64,000 bases of DNA from Opitutales bacterium (GTDB lineage: Bacteria > Verrucomicrobiota > Verrucomicrobiia > Opitutales > JAJFLR01), in contig JAJFLR010000028.1 of the NCBI GenBank assembly GCA_021772565.1, positions 1 to 64,000 on the forward strand, given 5' to 3'. A model generated the notes under the pieces. That model ran no database searches. It was not told the DNA's origin and worked only from the letters and a program-made list of their open reading frames with translations. The position numbers were made by a program, and so were the translations under genes. Position 1 is the first letter of the stretch. Each line of letters begins with the position of its first letter. This document shows positions 37,529 through 47,545 of the stretch, one piece after another.

Positions 37529-39673
37529 TTAGTTTCGTGCAAATTTTGATTCACTTACAGGAGTAATAGGCAGCAAAACTTTATAGCTGCCAGGTTGCAT
37601 TTTTGATACATATTTACGATTGTTGCCAGTCAATCCGTCAATCCATCCAAAATGAACTTCAAGCTCGGAATAACGATCATGAAATTTGCCTAATCCTACA
37701 TGAATCTGATCAGTGTTGTTACCCGTGTGACCGATTCCTCCATCAACCTGATCGATACAGATATACTCCGCTTGATTTGTATCTTTATTTATGCCAAAAA
37801 CTTTCACAATTGCTCCAATCGCCAATCTCTCCCTAAAGGATTTTTTTTCACTGTATATACTTGGAGTAGAATTATTGGATTCAGTCAACCAAATTCTCAT
37901 CAGTAAATATTTATGATTTTTATCAAAATCTTCGCTTTGGTTAAGTTTGTTATGGAAAAAATATGATGGCTCCCATTGATTACTAAATACAAAATCGAGA
38001 TCGCCATCTTCGTCAATATCGCCAACGGCAATACCCCTACTAAGATCCTGATATCCTTTCATAAAATCCAAATGACCTGAAAGGTCGTAATACCTGCCAT
38101 CGTGATTAGATTTCATAAATATTGCATTTACCCCATCTCCTCCTAAACCATCTTCACCACCAAATGTTAAATTGGGCCAGATATTTGCAAATTTAATTAT
38201 TGCGTCATTGCCCATTAATAATTCAGAAAATCGTGCCCATCGTTCATTCTTACCCTTTACAAAACCTGTTGCTTGAATAACTTCCTCAATACCATTGTTA
38301 TCGAGGTCGGCAAATTTAACATCCCAGGCCCAATGACTGCGCGATAAGCCCATTGGCTCACTTTTATCTTTATACGGGGCAATACCTTTTTTCATAATAT
38401 CAGTGTCCCCCGTACTCATCCAGACAAAATGACTTTCCTCAAAGGCAAATTCCACAGACATATTACTGACAATAATATCGGGAATTCCGTCTTTATTCAG
38501 GTCGGAAAAGTCAACACCCATTCCCTTAAATGAATCATAACCGAGCACTTTTGACTTAGGTGTGAGCCAGTCTCTTTCACCATGAAGAATAAGAAAACTA
38601 AATTCCCCTTTTTTAGATTGATTTAACAATAAATAATCAGGTCCAAAATCATTGGCAAAATAAAGCTCAGGCAATAAGTCGCCATTCAAGTCCATTGAGC
38701 CGATAGCTAAAGTCCATCCTTTATTGAATCTATCTTCTTCCTCTTTAGAAATATCCTCATATTTTCCATCTGAATAACGCTGTATAGATAAAGAAGCCTC
38801 AACAAAGTTTGCTTTATTTAAATTTGAGCCAACAGATTTAAGTCCAGACCATTGAAACACATGGTTTGTCCCTCCATTAAAAGCCATTGACATAGAATCC
38901 GGCATTTTAGGCAAAGGCCCTCGCCCCCCTTTATCAGCATCATTAGGATCAAGGTATTGATGCATATCTAGAGCATAATTTCCAACAATCAAGTCAGCAT
39001 GATTATCGCCATCCAAATCAGTTAAAATAGAAGCATTAGAGTTCCAGACAGTTGGATTGTCTATCAAATCCGTTTTAACAAAATTTTCTGCAGTTAGGGG
39101 AGGAATTTTAGATGAATTAATATCTCTTTCTTTTTGATAATAAATTACGGGCGATCTACCCATATAAAAAACCAGTATATCGAAAAGACCATCTTCATTG
39201 AAGTCGCCCGGCATTGCCCCCGCTGCTGCAAAAGGAACTTTATGTCCGTTAACTATTGCCCCCATGCTGACATCCGAAGTTTCAAGAACTTCTTGTGTCC
39301 ATCTCACATCGGTCTTTCCGTTATTAGTATCTAAAGTATAAATGATGACTTGATCAGTGCGTGGCTCAACTAAAACTAATTCATTGGTCAATCCATCATT
39401 ATTAAGATCAACAAGTGATGCGGAGTTACCGACAGATGCAATCCATTTTGCGATTCTCTTTATTTTTGGATGTACTTCACGACGATATTGAAGTTCACTG
39501 ACTACATCGGGATCTAATTCCAGTGGAATTTCAATGCGCTCAATATTGATGTCAGTTATCAGACTTTCAGGGTCAGTTACTTTAGGTAATTTACTGAACC
39601 AGTAAGCAGTTGCAATCAGACAAATTACTATAAAGCGCTTAACCCATATTCTTACTGTCGTTGATGTTAACAT
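37529..39673 (-). CDS. FG-GAP/VCBS repeat protein with ASPIC/UnbV-like C-terminus
   Basis: DFNEDGLFDILVFY, DLDGDNHADLIVGNY, DLNKDGIPDIIVSN, DIDEDGDLDFVFSN; C-terminal AIGAIVKVFG...DGGIGHTGNNTDQIHVGLG. Confidence 0.85.
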   Translation of the reverse strand: MLTSTTVRIWVKRFIVICLIATAYWFSKLPKVTDPESLITDINIERIEIPLELDPDVVSELQYRREVHPKIKRIAKWIASVGNSASLVDLNNDGLTNELVLVEPRTDQVIIYTLDTNNGKTDVRWTQEVLETSDVSMGAIVNGHKVPFAAAGAMPGDFNEDGLFDILVFYMGRSPVIYYQKERDINSSKIPPLTAENFVKTDLIDNPTVWNSNASILTDLDGDNHADLIVGNYALDMHQYLDPNDADKGGRGPLPKMPDSMSMAFNGGTNHVFQWSGLKSVGSNLNKANFVEASLSIQRYSDGKYEDISKEEEDRFNKGWTLAIGSMDLNGDLLPELYFANDFGPDYLLLNQSKKGEFSFLILHGERDWLTPKSKVLGYDSFKGMGVDFSDLNKDGIPDIIVSNMSVEFAFEESHFVWMSTGDTDIMKKGIAPYKDKSEPMGLSRSHWAWDVKFADLDNNGIEEVIQATGFVKGKNERWARFSELLMGNDAIIKFANIWPNLTFGGEDGLGGDGVNAIFMKSNHDGRYYDLSGHLDFMKGYQDLSRGIAVGDIDEDGDLDFVFSNQWEPSYFFHNKLNQSEDFDKNHKYLLMRIWLTESNNSTPSIYSEKKSFRERLAIGAIVKVFGINKDTNQAEYICIDQVDGGIGHTGNNTDQIHVGLGKFHDRYSELEVHFGWIDGLTGNNRKYVSKMQPGSYKVLLPITPVSESKFARN

Positions 39674-39692
39674 AACTTAAATAATATAATGA

Positions 39693-40616
39693 TTATGCAG
39701 TAGCTGCTTCCAATGAATTTTCAGTATTCTTAACCTTTCTTGATTCCATGATATCTCCAATATAAAGTAGTAAGGCTCTTAAACAGCAACTTATTGTCAG
39801 GGCAAAAAAGATTCCGTAAACAATGTTGTTATAGGTAATTATATTATAAATTAGCGCCGTAGTGAGACCAAATATTATCTGTTGTTTAGTAGTATGTGGT
39901 GTCGTTGCCGGATCAGATATCATATAATAGGTAAATAAGATAAAAGAAACTCCGGTAATCGGTATTAGTATTACATAAGGTGGCATATCATTTATTAGAC
40001 ATCGTATCATACCAAATACAATAAAACCACCCACCCATGATAAAAGTAACGGAACTCTTTTGGTAAATTTAATATTCAAAAACGAACCGGTACAAATAAT
40101 TAATATAGGTAATACCCAATTATATGCACCGTGAAAATTTTCAGTAAAATGATAGGGAGGCGAAGGAGTAACCCAGTGAAACAAAACAACTGTAGCTGTT
40201 AAACCAAAATTAGACGGATTTAAGAAATGTCGCTTTCTTCCGGATAACGTAATTTGAAATAACGCTTTTGAACCCAAACCAACCATAACTGCAAACATAA
40301 GTGGAAACAATCTCTCATTGGTGTAAAGTAACATTGAAATCGCCAGTGATGTGATATGGGCAGGCAACATAAAACCAATAAAATTTTTGACTCCACCGCC
40401 TAAGAACTTCGGTTTAGTTTTATATACCCAACTATCCAAAAGCGCAAGGATCAGCTCAAATGTGTATCCGGTCAGCAGCGCAACAATTGGCTGGATATAA
40501 GATTGCTCAAAGCCAAAAAAAAGATGCCCTAGAATATTAAAAATAGTTATGGCAATGCCAAACCTGATCAATCCACCATAGCGACGTGAATTGTACCAAC
40601 TCTCATCAGTTTTCAT
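39693..40616 (-). CDS. UnbU / NQR2-RnfD-like membrane protein
   Basis: Multi-TM; RKRHFLNPSNFGLTATVVLF and MISDPATTPHTTKQQIIFGL are typical of the RnfD/UnbU type. Confidence 0.82.
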   Translation of the reverse strand: MKTDESWYNSRRYGGLIRFGIAITIFNILGHLFFGFEQSYIQPIVALLTGYTFELILALLDSWVYKTKPKFLGGGVKNFIGFMLPAHITSLAISMLLYTNERLFPLMFAVMVGLGSKALFQITLSGRKRHFLNPSNFGLTATVVLFHWVTPSPPYHFTENFHGAYNWVLPILIICTGSFLNIKFTKRVPLLLSWVGGFIVFGMIRCLINDMPPYVILIPITGVSFILFTYYMISDPATTPHTTKQQIIFGLTTALIYNIITYNNIVYGIFFALTISCCLRALLLYIGDIMESRKVKNTENSLEAATA

Positions 40617-40835
40617 TTATTGTGTGTTATATATTTATAGTTTTTATCTACTTATAAAAAATATTTACACTTAGTAAATAGCAAAAGTTAATCTACAAAT
40701 AAAACTATAGTTATCTAATTTTTCGATAACAATGGTTTTAAAAGTTAAATACAGAGACAATTGATTTTAAAATATTAAAAAAAATGTAAATAGGCTAAGA
40801 AATTACCTTTGAACTTTTAAATAGAACTAATAATT

Positions 40836-42254
40836 TTGTTTGCATACACCTACAAAATAATTTGTAACAATAAACTCATGTATACTAGACAGCTATCTAA
40901 ACTAATTATTTATTCTCTTTCAGTAATACTAAGTTTCAATGTTTATCTGGATGGTGATTCAACAGAAGATGATTCTTCCGGTTTTTTTCAACAGGTTGTT
41001 GACAATACCAAAGGTGAATTAAAGGCCAGTTACTTTAGCAATTTTGATCAAGACCCTCGAGGTGATGATAAAAATTTTGGCCACATTGATTTGAAGTTAA
41101 ATTACAAACAAGATATCAGTGATAATGTTTTTCTAAATGTCGTCGGCCGCTTTCGTGAAGATACCGCAAATAGAACACGTGAGACATTTGGTTTTGTAGA
41201 AGATTCGGATAGACCTTATCTAGCAACAATTGATGAACTTGTTTTTAGATATAGTGGCGAGAAAATTGAATGGTCGGTTGGAAAGCAGCTATTTACCTGG
41301 GGTGTGGCTGATACATTTCGCCCAACTGATCAAATTAATCCAAGTGACTATACAGATCTTCCAACGTCTGAAAAATTAGCAGTTCCAGCTATAACGTTAT
41401 TTCACAGCCATGAAAAAGTCGACATTCAGGGAGTCATTATACCAGCGTTTACTCCAACAAGACTACCGGGCAGTGATAATCGTTGGGGACCAGATCAATC
41501 TGGATTAGCGGCAGGATTTGCACCTTTGTTTGGTGGAGTTACACCAAATTTGGATTTTAGCAGAAGAGAGATACCGGACAAGAAACTTGATACTTTACAA
41601 GGCGGTATTCGGCTCACATCCAGTAGTTTAATTTCCGGCTGGGACCTTGGTCTAACTTGGTATACTGGTTATGACCCTATAGGTGTCTATAGAGCTAACA
41701 TAATTCCGGGTGTTACACCAACAGTTGAGATGATACAGGTTTTTTCAGAATTCCAAGAATTTGGTGCTAGTTTTTCGACTACCTTAAAAGGTGCTGTTGT
41801 ATATGGGGAAGGTGCATTTCACATCACTAAAGACAATTTGCAGGAAGATTCCTATTTTGAATATGTGTTAGGATTTAATTATACCAATTACGATATTTTA
41901 AGCAGTGTATTTGAAGAAATTAGATTTATAGTAGAATATGCCGGTGAATCAGTATTTGATGAACGCACTGATAACCAAACTTACTTTGACACCGGACAAT
42001 ACTTACGTCCTTTTCAAAATTCTATTCTTTGGGGAATTATTTTCAAACACAATATTGATACCGAATTTACATTTGGAGGAGCATACAATATCAATGATGG
42101 TGATGCCCTGATCAGTCCTCAATTATCCCATAAACTTCAGAATGGTATGAAAATCATAACTGGCTTTGATATTTTCACAGGAAATGATGATTCATTTTTT
42201 GGCCGTTGGGATAATAACGATCGATTTAGTTTAACAGTTGAATATCTATTTTAA
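40836..42254 (+). CDS. DUF1302-like outer-membrane beta-barrel protein
   Basis: ELVFRYSGEKIEWSVGKQLFTWGVADTFRPTDQINPSDYTD; alternating beta pattern ending FSLTVEYLF. Confidence 0.75.
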   Translation: MFAYTYKIICNNKLMYTRQLSKLIIYSLSVILSFNVYLDGDSTEDDSSGFFQQVVDNTKGELKASYFSNFDQDPRGDDKNFGHIDLKLNYKQDISDNVFLNVVGRFREDTANRTRETFGFVEDSDRPYLATIDELVFRYSGEKIEWSVGKQLFTWGVADTFRPTDQINPSDYTDLPTSEKLAVPAITLFHSHEKVDIQGVIIPAFTPTRLPGSDNRWGPDQSGLAAGFAPLFGGVTPNLDFSRREIPDKKLDTLQGGIRLTSSSLISGWDLGLTWYTGYDPIGVYRANIIPGVTPTVEMIQVFSEFQEFGASFSTTLKGAVVYGEGAFHITKDNLQEDSYFEYVLGFNYTNYDILSSVFEEIRFIVEYAGESVFDERTDNQTYFDTGQYLRPFQNSILWGIIFKHNIDTEFTFGGAYNINDGDALISPQLSHKLQNGMKIITGFDIFTGNDDSFFGRWDNNDRFSLTVEYLF

Positions 42255-42272
42255 TATTAAATAAAGAAATAT

Positions 42273-43061
42273 ATGAAAAAAATACTATTATCATTAATCA
42301 TAAGTTTAAGTATCTGGCTGCCATTATCGGCTGCTGATTCACCAACCGGAAAAGAGATTATGGAGATTCAAAAGAATCAACATAAGATAAAAACTGAAGT
42401 AACAAAATATGATATGATTCTGGTTGATAAAAAGGGTCGTGAGCGCAAAAGAGTAATTAGTATCTATGTTAAGGATGTTGGTAATTCATTAAATAAAACG
42501 ATGTTGAAATTTTCAGAACCAGCTGACATCGCCGGTGTTGGTTTGCTCACATGGGAACAAGGTGAAGATAAAGACGATGACCAATGGCTATACCTGCCTG
42601 CACAAAGACAAGTAAAAAGAATATCATCTAGCGGTAAGAAAAATCAATTCATGGGTACAGATCTGGCATTTGAAGATCTACGACCTGAAAATCTTCAAGC
42701 TAATAATTATAAAGTATTGGGTGAAGAAAAAATTGGCGATGACCTTTGTTGGAAAATAGAGGCAACTCCTGCCACGGCTAAAGAAAAGAAGGATAGTGGA
42801 TATTCAAAAAGAATTATATGGATCAGAAAAGATATCTACTTCTCAGTAAAGACAGAGTTTTATGACAAGAGAGGTAATTTAGCAAAATTAGGAACTAATG
42901 AAGATTTTGAGAATATTGAAGGAAATATTTGGAGAAGTAAAAAAGGCACAACAGAAAGTTTAAAAAGAAAGACAAAAACAATCATGGCAACAACAAGTCG
43001 TGATACTAAGGGTTCTTTAGAAGAGAGCTTTTTCTCACAAAATAATCTTAAAAAAGATTAA
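42273..43061 (+). CDS. LolA-like outer membrane lipoprotein-sorting protein
   Basis: Signal peptide; WLYLPAQRQVKRISSSGKKNQFMGTDLAFEDL pattern typical of the MMPL-associated LolA-like family. Confidence 0.88.
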   Translation: MKKILLSLIISLSIWLPLSAADSPTGKEIMEIQKNQHKIKTEVTKYDMILVDKKGRERKRVISIYVKDVGNSLNKTMLKFSEPADIAGVGLLTWEQGEDKDDDQWLYLPAQRQVKRISSSGKKNQFMGTDLAFEDLRPENLQANNYKVLGEEKIGDDLCWKIEATPATAKEKKDSGYSKRIIWIRKDIYFSVKTEFYDKRGNLAKLGTNEDFENIEGNIWRSKKGTTESLKRKTKTIMATTSRDTKGSLEESFFSQNNLKKD

Positions 43062-43083
43062 GATTAATCTGATAAAGCATTAA

Positions 43084-44067
43084 TTATTTATGTTGGGTTA
43101 CTTTCGATAGAACATAAAATAGAAATAACCCAACAACAAAAATTATAACACTAGTAAATAAGAGTAACCCTTTGGGTTGTACAATTAAAAGTGCACCTAG
43201 AAATTGAATTGCAATAATTGCGTATAGCAATAATGCAATAAGGTTTCTTGATTTACTACTTATAAAATATGCTCCTAATGGTGCACCAAAACAGACTACC
43301 GGGATGCAAACTAACCAATAATTATGTTCAGCAATACCAAAATCATTGAGTAGATATTTATGTAATAAAAATCCAACAACGGCATTGCTCGCCATCAAAA
43401 TCACACTTGTCGGTGTAGCTATTTTTTCAGAAAGATTATATCTTAAAGTAATATAGGCAAATGTACAAATATCCAAGCCATTACCAAATATTGAACTGGC
43501 GATACCCCCTAAAAATGAGACTACTAATATTGCAATTTTTTCGGAATTATTTAAATCCGGTAGCTCAGTAACTGTATCACGTTTTTTAACAATATTTGTG
43601 TAGAGCAAAATAACGCCAAAGCTTAGCCAAATTGTTACAAATGACATTTTGGCATAAGCCGGCTGTATGTGTTGTATGATAAAATATGACCCAAAAATAA
43701 TGCCAACAGTACCACCAACTAAACCCAGAAAAAGATACTTTCGTTCAATTGGAATTTTTCTGACAAAGATCAAATATGCTGCAGCTGTCATGCCAATGCT
43801 TTGAATTGCCAGTGAAAAATTTCGAGCAATTGCCGGTTGAATATCCCATATAAGTGTCATTGCGGGAAAGGCAATTGCTCCCCCACCCTCAGGACTGGCA
43901 CCGGCTATGAATGATCCAAACGCCATGACAATCATCATAAACCAGGCATCTTTATACACGTGCCAAGATGATGTAGAGGACATATAGTAAAACCAAAGTG
44001 ATAGTAATATCATCAATGGAACCAGTACAATAAAAATACTTTGTTGCTTATTCTTTAAATTACTCAA
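43084..44067 (-). CDS. TauE/SafE-family permease
   Basis: Multi-TM; GSFIAGASPEGGGAIAFPAM and SFLGGIASSIFGNGLDICTFAYITLRY. Confidence 0.8.
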   Translation of the reverse strand: MSNLKNKQQSIFIVLVPLMILLSLWFYYMSSTSSWHVYKDAWFMMIVMAFGSFIAGASPEGGGAIAFPAMTLIWDIQPAIARNFSLAIQSIGMTAAAYLIFVRKIPIERKYLFLGLVGGTVGIIFGSYFIIQHIQPAYAKMSFVTIWLSFGVILLYTNIVKKRDTVTELPDLNNSEKIAILVVSFLGGIASSIFGNGLDICTFAYITLRYNLSEKIATPTSVILMASNAVVGFLLHKYLLNDFGIAEHNYWLVCIPVVCFGAPLGAYFISSKSRNLIALLLYAIIAIQFLGALLIVQPKGLLLFTSVIIFVVGLFLFYVLSKVTQHK

Positions 44068-44198
44068 TCGGATTTAGCAGTTAATGTTTTGTGGATACAT
44101 ATACACTTTAAATGTTTAAAGGCAAGTCTCGTATAAATTAATTACGCATTCTAGATTTCATCTGTTAAAATAAAAATTAGACAATATAAAGTTCAGGC

Positions 44199-45317
44199 AT
44201 GTTATTTAATATCAAAATTTCTGATAATATTACAAAAGCGAGACTTGGAGTAATTGAAACTAATCATGGCCAAATAGAGACACCGGTATTCATGCCGGTG
44301 GGAACACAGGGAACTGTTAAAGGCTTAACACCAATACAAGTTGAAGAGACTGGTGCTCAGATAATTTTGGGAAATACTTATCACCTAAATCTTAGACCTG
44401 GTTCTGAATTGATCTCAAAATTTGGGGGACTGCATCAATTCATGGGCTGGAATAAACCAATACTAACTGACAGCGGTGGATTTCAGGTATTCAGTCTTTC
44501 AAAACTAAGAAAAATAACTGATGACGGAATACAGTTTCAATCACATATAGATGGCAAAAAAATATTTTTGGGACCTGAAGAGGTAATGAATATTCAGCGA
44601 AACTTAAATTCTGATATCACGATGGTTCTTGATGAATGTCCGCCCTACCCATGCAAAAAGAAGGAATGTGAAATTGCAGTAAATAGAAGTTTGCAATGGG
44701 CTAACGACTGTATGGAATTAGCAAATAGAAATGGAATTAAAGAGAGAAGAAATGCAGTCTTCGGAATTGTACAAGGTTCAATATTTGATGATATACGTAT
44801 TAGATGTGCACAAGAGTTATCAAATTTAGATTTTGATGGAATAGCAATTGGTGGAGTGAGTGTCGGAGAACCAGAAGAAGAAATGTTGAGGCAAGTGAAA
44901 GTCACGTCACAACATTTACCATCGAACAAACCCCGCTATGTTATGGGTGTTGGAACACCACCACAACTTTTACGAATGATCGCCATGGGGATTGATATGT
45001 TCGATTGTGTAATGCCGACAAGAGCCGCTCGTCATGGCACAGCTTATACACCAGATGGAGTAATTAACATCAAAAACAGTATTTTCAAAGACGACCATAG
45101 GCCGTTAGTTGAAAGCCTAAATAACTACACATGTAATAATTTTTCACGATCATATCTTAGGCACCTAATTCTATCAAACGAAAGTTTAGCAGGAGTTTTG
45201 TTATCAATCCATAACCTGCATTTTTATTGCAATTTAATGGATCAGGTAAAAGAGCACATAAAAATTGGTGATTTTGACAGATGGCATAAAGATTGGATCA
45301 ATAATTATATCGGATGA
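44199..45317 (+). CDS. tgt: tRNA-guanine transglycosylase
   Basis: TPVFMPVGTQGTVKGLTP, GNTYHLNLRPG, LTDSGGFQVFSL, GIVQGSIFDDIR, YVMGVGTP. Confidence 0.96.
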   Translation: MLFNIKISDNITKARLGVIETNHGQIETPVFMPVGTQGTVKGLTPIQVEETGAQIILGNTYHLNLRPGSELISKFGGLHQFMGWNKPILTDSGGFQVFSLSKLRKITDDGIQFQSHIDGKKIFLGPEEVMNIQRNLNSDITMVLDECPPYPCKKKECEIAVNRSLQWANDCMELANRNGIKERRNAVFGIVQGSIFDDIRIRCAQELSNLDFDGIAIGGVSVGEPEEEMLRQVKVTSQHLPSNKPRYVMGVGTPPQLLRMIAMGIDMFDCVMPTRAARHGTAYTPDGVINIKNSIFKDDHRPLVESLNNYTCNNFSRSYLRHLILSNESLAGVLLSIHNLHFYCNLMDQVKEHIKIGDFDRWHKDWINNYIG

Positions 45318-45324
45318 TTTATTA

Positions 45325-46998
45325 TTAGTTTAATACATAGAGCTGAGATTTATTAACTTTAAACAACCTGTTAGTCTGACCATTTATTTGAATAATGTTT
45401 GAACTATTTCTATACTCATTTAGAATTTCATAAGGTATATTTGTAGATTCAAGATAAAACTGATTCCATTCCAATTCATTAATATCTAATAGTCCGACAA
45501 AATAAATATCTCTATTTTTTGATATTGCTGATTCTAATATAGATTTAATTCTTTCAGATAATGCTAAATCATCTAAATTGATACTTAGATTTGCAAAATC
45601 CACAAAACTTCGACTTTTTGGATACAAAGATTTAAAATACATAGCTTCATTGCTCCAGTCCATAATAACGATCGCATCTTTGGATACGATATCATTATAA
45701 CCCTTAGCAATATTCTCTGATAACAAATCCCCTCTTTTAAGTTCTCCCAAAAGAAATTGCTGATTCCATAGCGCAAAGATGCTCAGAATAATTACAGAAT
45801 AATACTTCCCAAATGTCTTTAGTTTAACTAAATGATAATCATATTTTTTACCAAGCGTGTAAGATAATCCACACAAAAAAATTATCATTGCTAAAGGTTG
45901 AAGCCATAATTTAGAATAACTAGGTGCCCAAAAAGAGACAATTAATAAACAAGGTAGCAGTGTGCACAGCCCAAGTATTGTTTTTATCCTGCTAAAATGA
46001 TGATGAATTAAAAACTTATATGAAAAGCTGGCTGTCATCAAAATTATAGAATAGGTAAAGCAAAATGATAGTGTGTATTTGATTAGATTAACAACTTTAT
46101 CAGGGTTATTAAAAAATGATTGGCTGATACTATAAAATGGCAAATGTAGAAACATCAGTGGTAAATTATAAATCGTAAGCACAATATTTTTTAAATTCAA
46201 TTGACCCCAAATATTTTTATCACCAGCTCCCTGTAATGAAAAGAAATATTGAATCATCTCTGCTGGTGAATTCATGCCTTTTCCCAAACTATAAGCTAAC
46301 CCATATATTATTACTGTATTCACTAATACTGAAACATAGTAAGTACTCAGGAAAACGAATGTTTTTTTGTAGTCTTTTTTTAATGCAGGTATACAAGCGT
46401 AAAAAGTAATACCCACAATTACTGAAAACATAGACTGATATGTAGCCATAGCGTATATCAGAAAAAATGAGGATAAATATACCAGTATAAATGATTTTTT
46501 ATTTAAGCCAATTAGCATCAAATAAAATGAGAGTATGCTAAAAAAGAAACCCGGCATAGGTTCATTGGGGTTAGTTGCGTTAGTTAAGTATGCTGCCGAA
46601 AATCCCAAGAATAAAGTACATAGTAGTGAAACAGTCGAAGAAATTTTAAAAAATTTAAGAATTAAATAAAAGAAACACAAACTTAATGCACCGCAGATCA
46701 CATTAACAATTGTTGCCAATCTAAAAAATTCCATAGGTGTCTCAGCTTGAACACCTATTTTTTCCAATACGCTTACAGCTAAATACAAATTAAATGGATA
46801 GAGTAAGTGATTGTTTTTATGTAAATTGACTTCTGCACTATGAAAATTGTGAAAGCATCGTGTTGATCCGTCTACAGAATTTATATTTGAAGAAATAAAA
46901 TACCCAAAATAAAAAATGAAAAATAATGGAATAATAAAAATAAATTTATCAAATCGACGAATGCGATTTTGCATTTCAATAATTGCAGCGCTGTACAT
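45325..46998 (-). CDS. Multi-TM glycosyltransferase-like protein (GT39/PMT-like topology)
   Basis: 557 aa with about ten or more TM segments and a soluble C-terminal part. Confidence 0.5.
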   Translation of the reverse strand: MYSAAIIEMQNRIRRFDKFIFIIPLFFIFYFGYFISSNINSVDGSTRCFHNFHSAEVNLHKNNHLLYPFNLYLAVSVLEKIGVQAETPMEFFRLATIVNVICGALSLCFFYLILKFFKISSTVSLLCTLFLGFSAAYLTNATNPNEPMPGFFFSILSFYLMLIGLNKKSFILVYLSSFFLIYAMATYQSMFSVIVGITFYACIPALKKDYKKTFVFLSTYYVSVLVNTVIIYGLAYSLGKGMNSPAEMIQYFFSLQGAGDKNIWGQLNLKNIVLTIYNLPLMFLHLPFYSISQSFFNNPDKVVNLIKYTLSFCFTYSIILMTASFSYKFLIHHHFSRIKTILGLCTLLPCLLIVSFWAPSYSKLWLQPLAMIIFLCGLSYTLGKKYDYHLVKLKTFGKYYSVIILSIFALWNQQFLLGELKRGDLLSENIAKGYNDIVSKDAIVIMDWSNEAMYFKSLYPKSRSFVDFANLSINLDDLALSERIKSILESAISKNRDIYFVGLLDINELEWNQFYLESTNIPYEILNEYRNSSNIIQINGQTNRLFKVNKSQLYVLN

Positions 46999-47173
46999 AA
47001 TTTATGTTTATTCTTAAGTATAAATGAGATTTCATTATTTAACGAAGATAATCATCTTGTTTTAAGAGATTCCGCTAAATTTTAAAATTACGATATCAAA
47101 AATGTAATCTAATAGTTAATTATATCGATAAGTTTCCTGATTATATAATCTCATAATACTTCTTATTTTTTTG

Positions 47174-47419
47174 TTATTTTTTTAATGCTGTTTGATAATA
47201 TATAAAATTCTTATCTATTTTGAAAAATTTGTATGCATAATATATAAAAAAATTATGAAATAAAGCAAATAGTTGTGTTGTAATATCAAAATCTGCATAG
47301 AAATAAATATTTTTGAAGTCTAATAATTTCATTCTGTTTAATACTAGTTTACATTGTCTGCTATAAAACGATGCCGGAAATATCCTGATTAAACAGCAGA
47401 ATTTATCAAATGAACTCAC
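47174..47419 (-). CDS. Small hypothetical ORF
   Basis: 81 aa in a very AT-rich intergenic region; weak support. Confidence 0.2.
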   Translation of the reverse strand: MSSFDKFCCLIRIFPASFYSRQCKLVLNRMKLLDFKNIYFYADFDITTQLFALFHNFFIYYAYKFFKIDKNFIYYQTALKK

Positions 47420-47545
47420 TCAAAATAAAGTACCATAGCAGTTAATAATATATTATTTTATTGAAATATTGGTAAAAACCTTCCAAATAGCGTTAATTTC
47501 GAGTCTTTGATCAAATCAAATTAAAAAATCAAATATATATAAATT

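Noticed and set aside
14240-43061. Calling the locus an enediyne biosynthetic cluster because of UnbU/UnbV proteins
   Set aside because: No iterative PKSE, thioesterase E10 or E3/E4/E5-like gene is visible; only the accessory pair is present.
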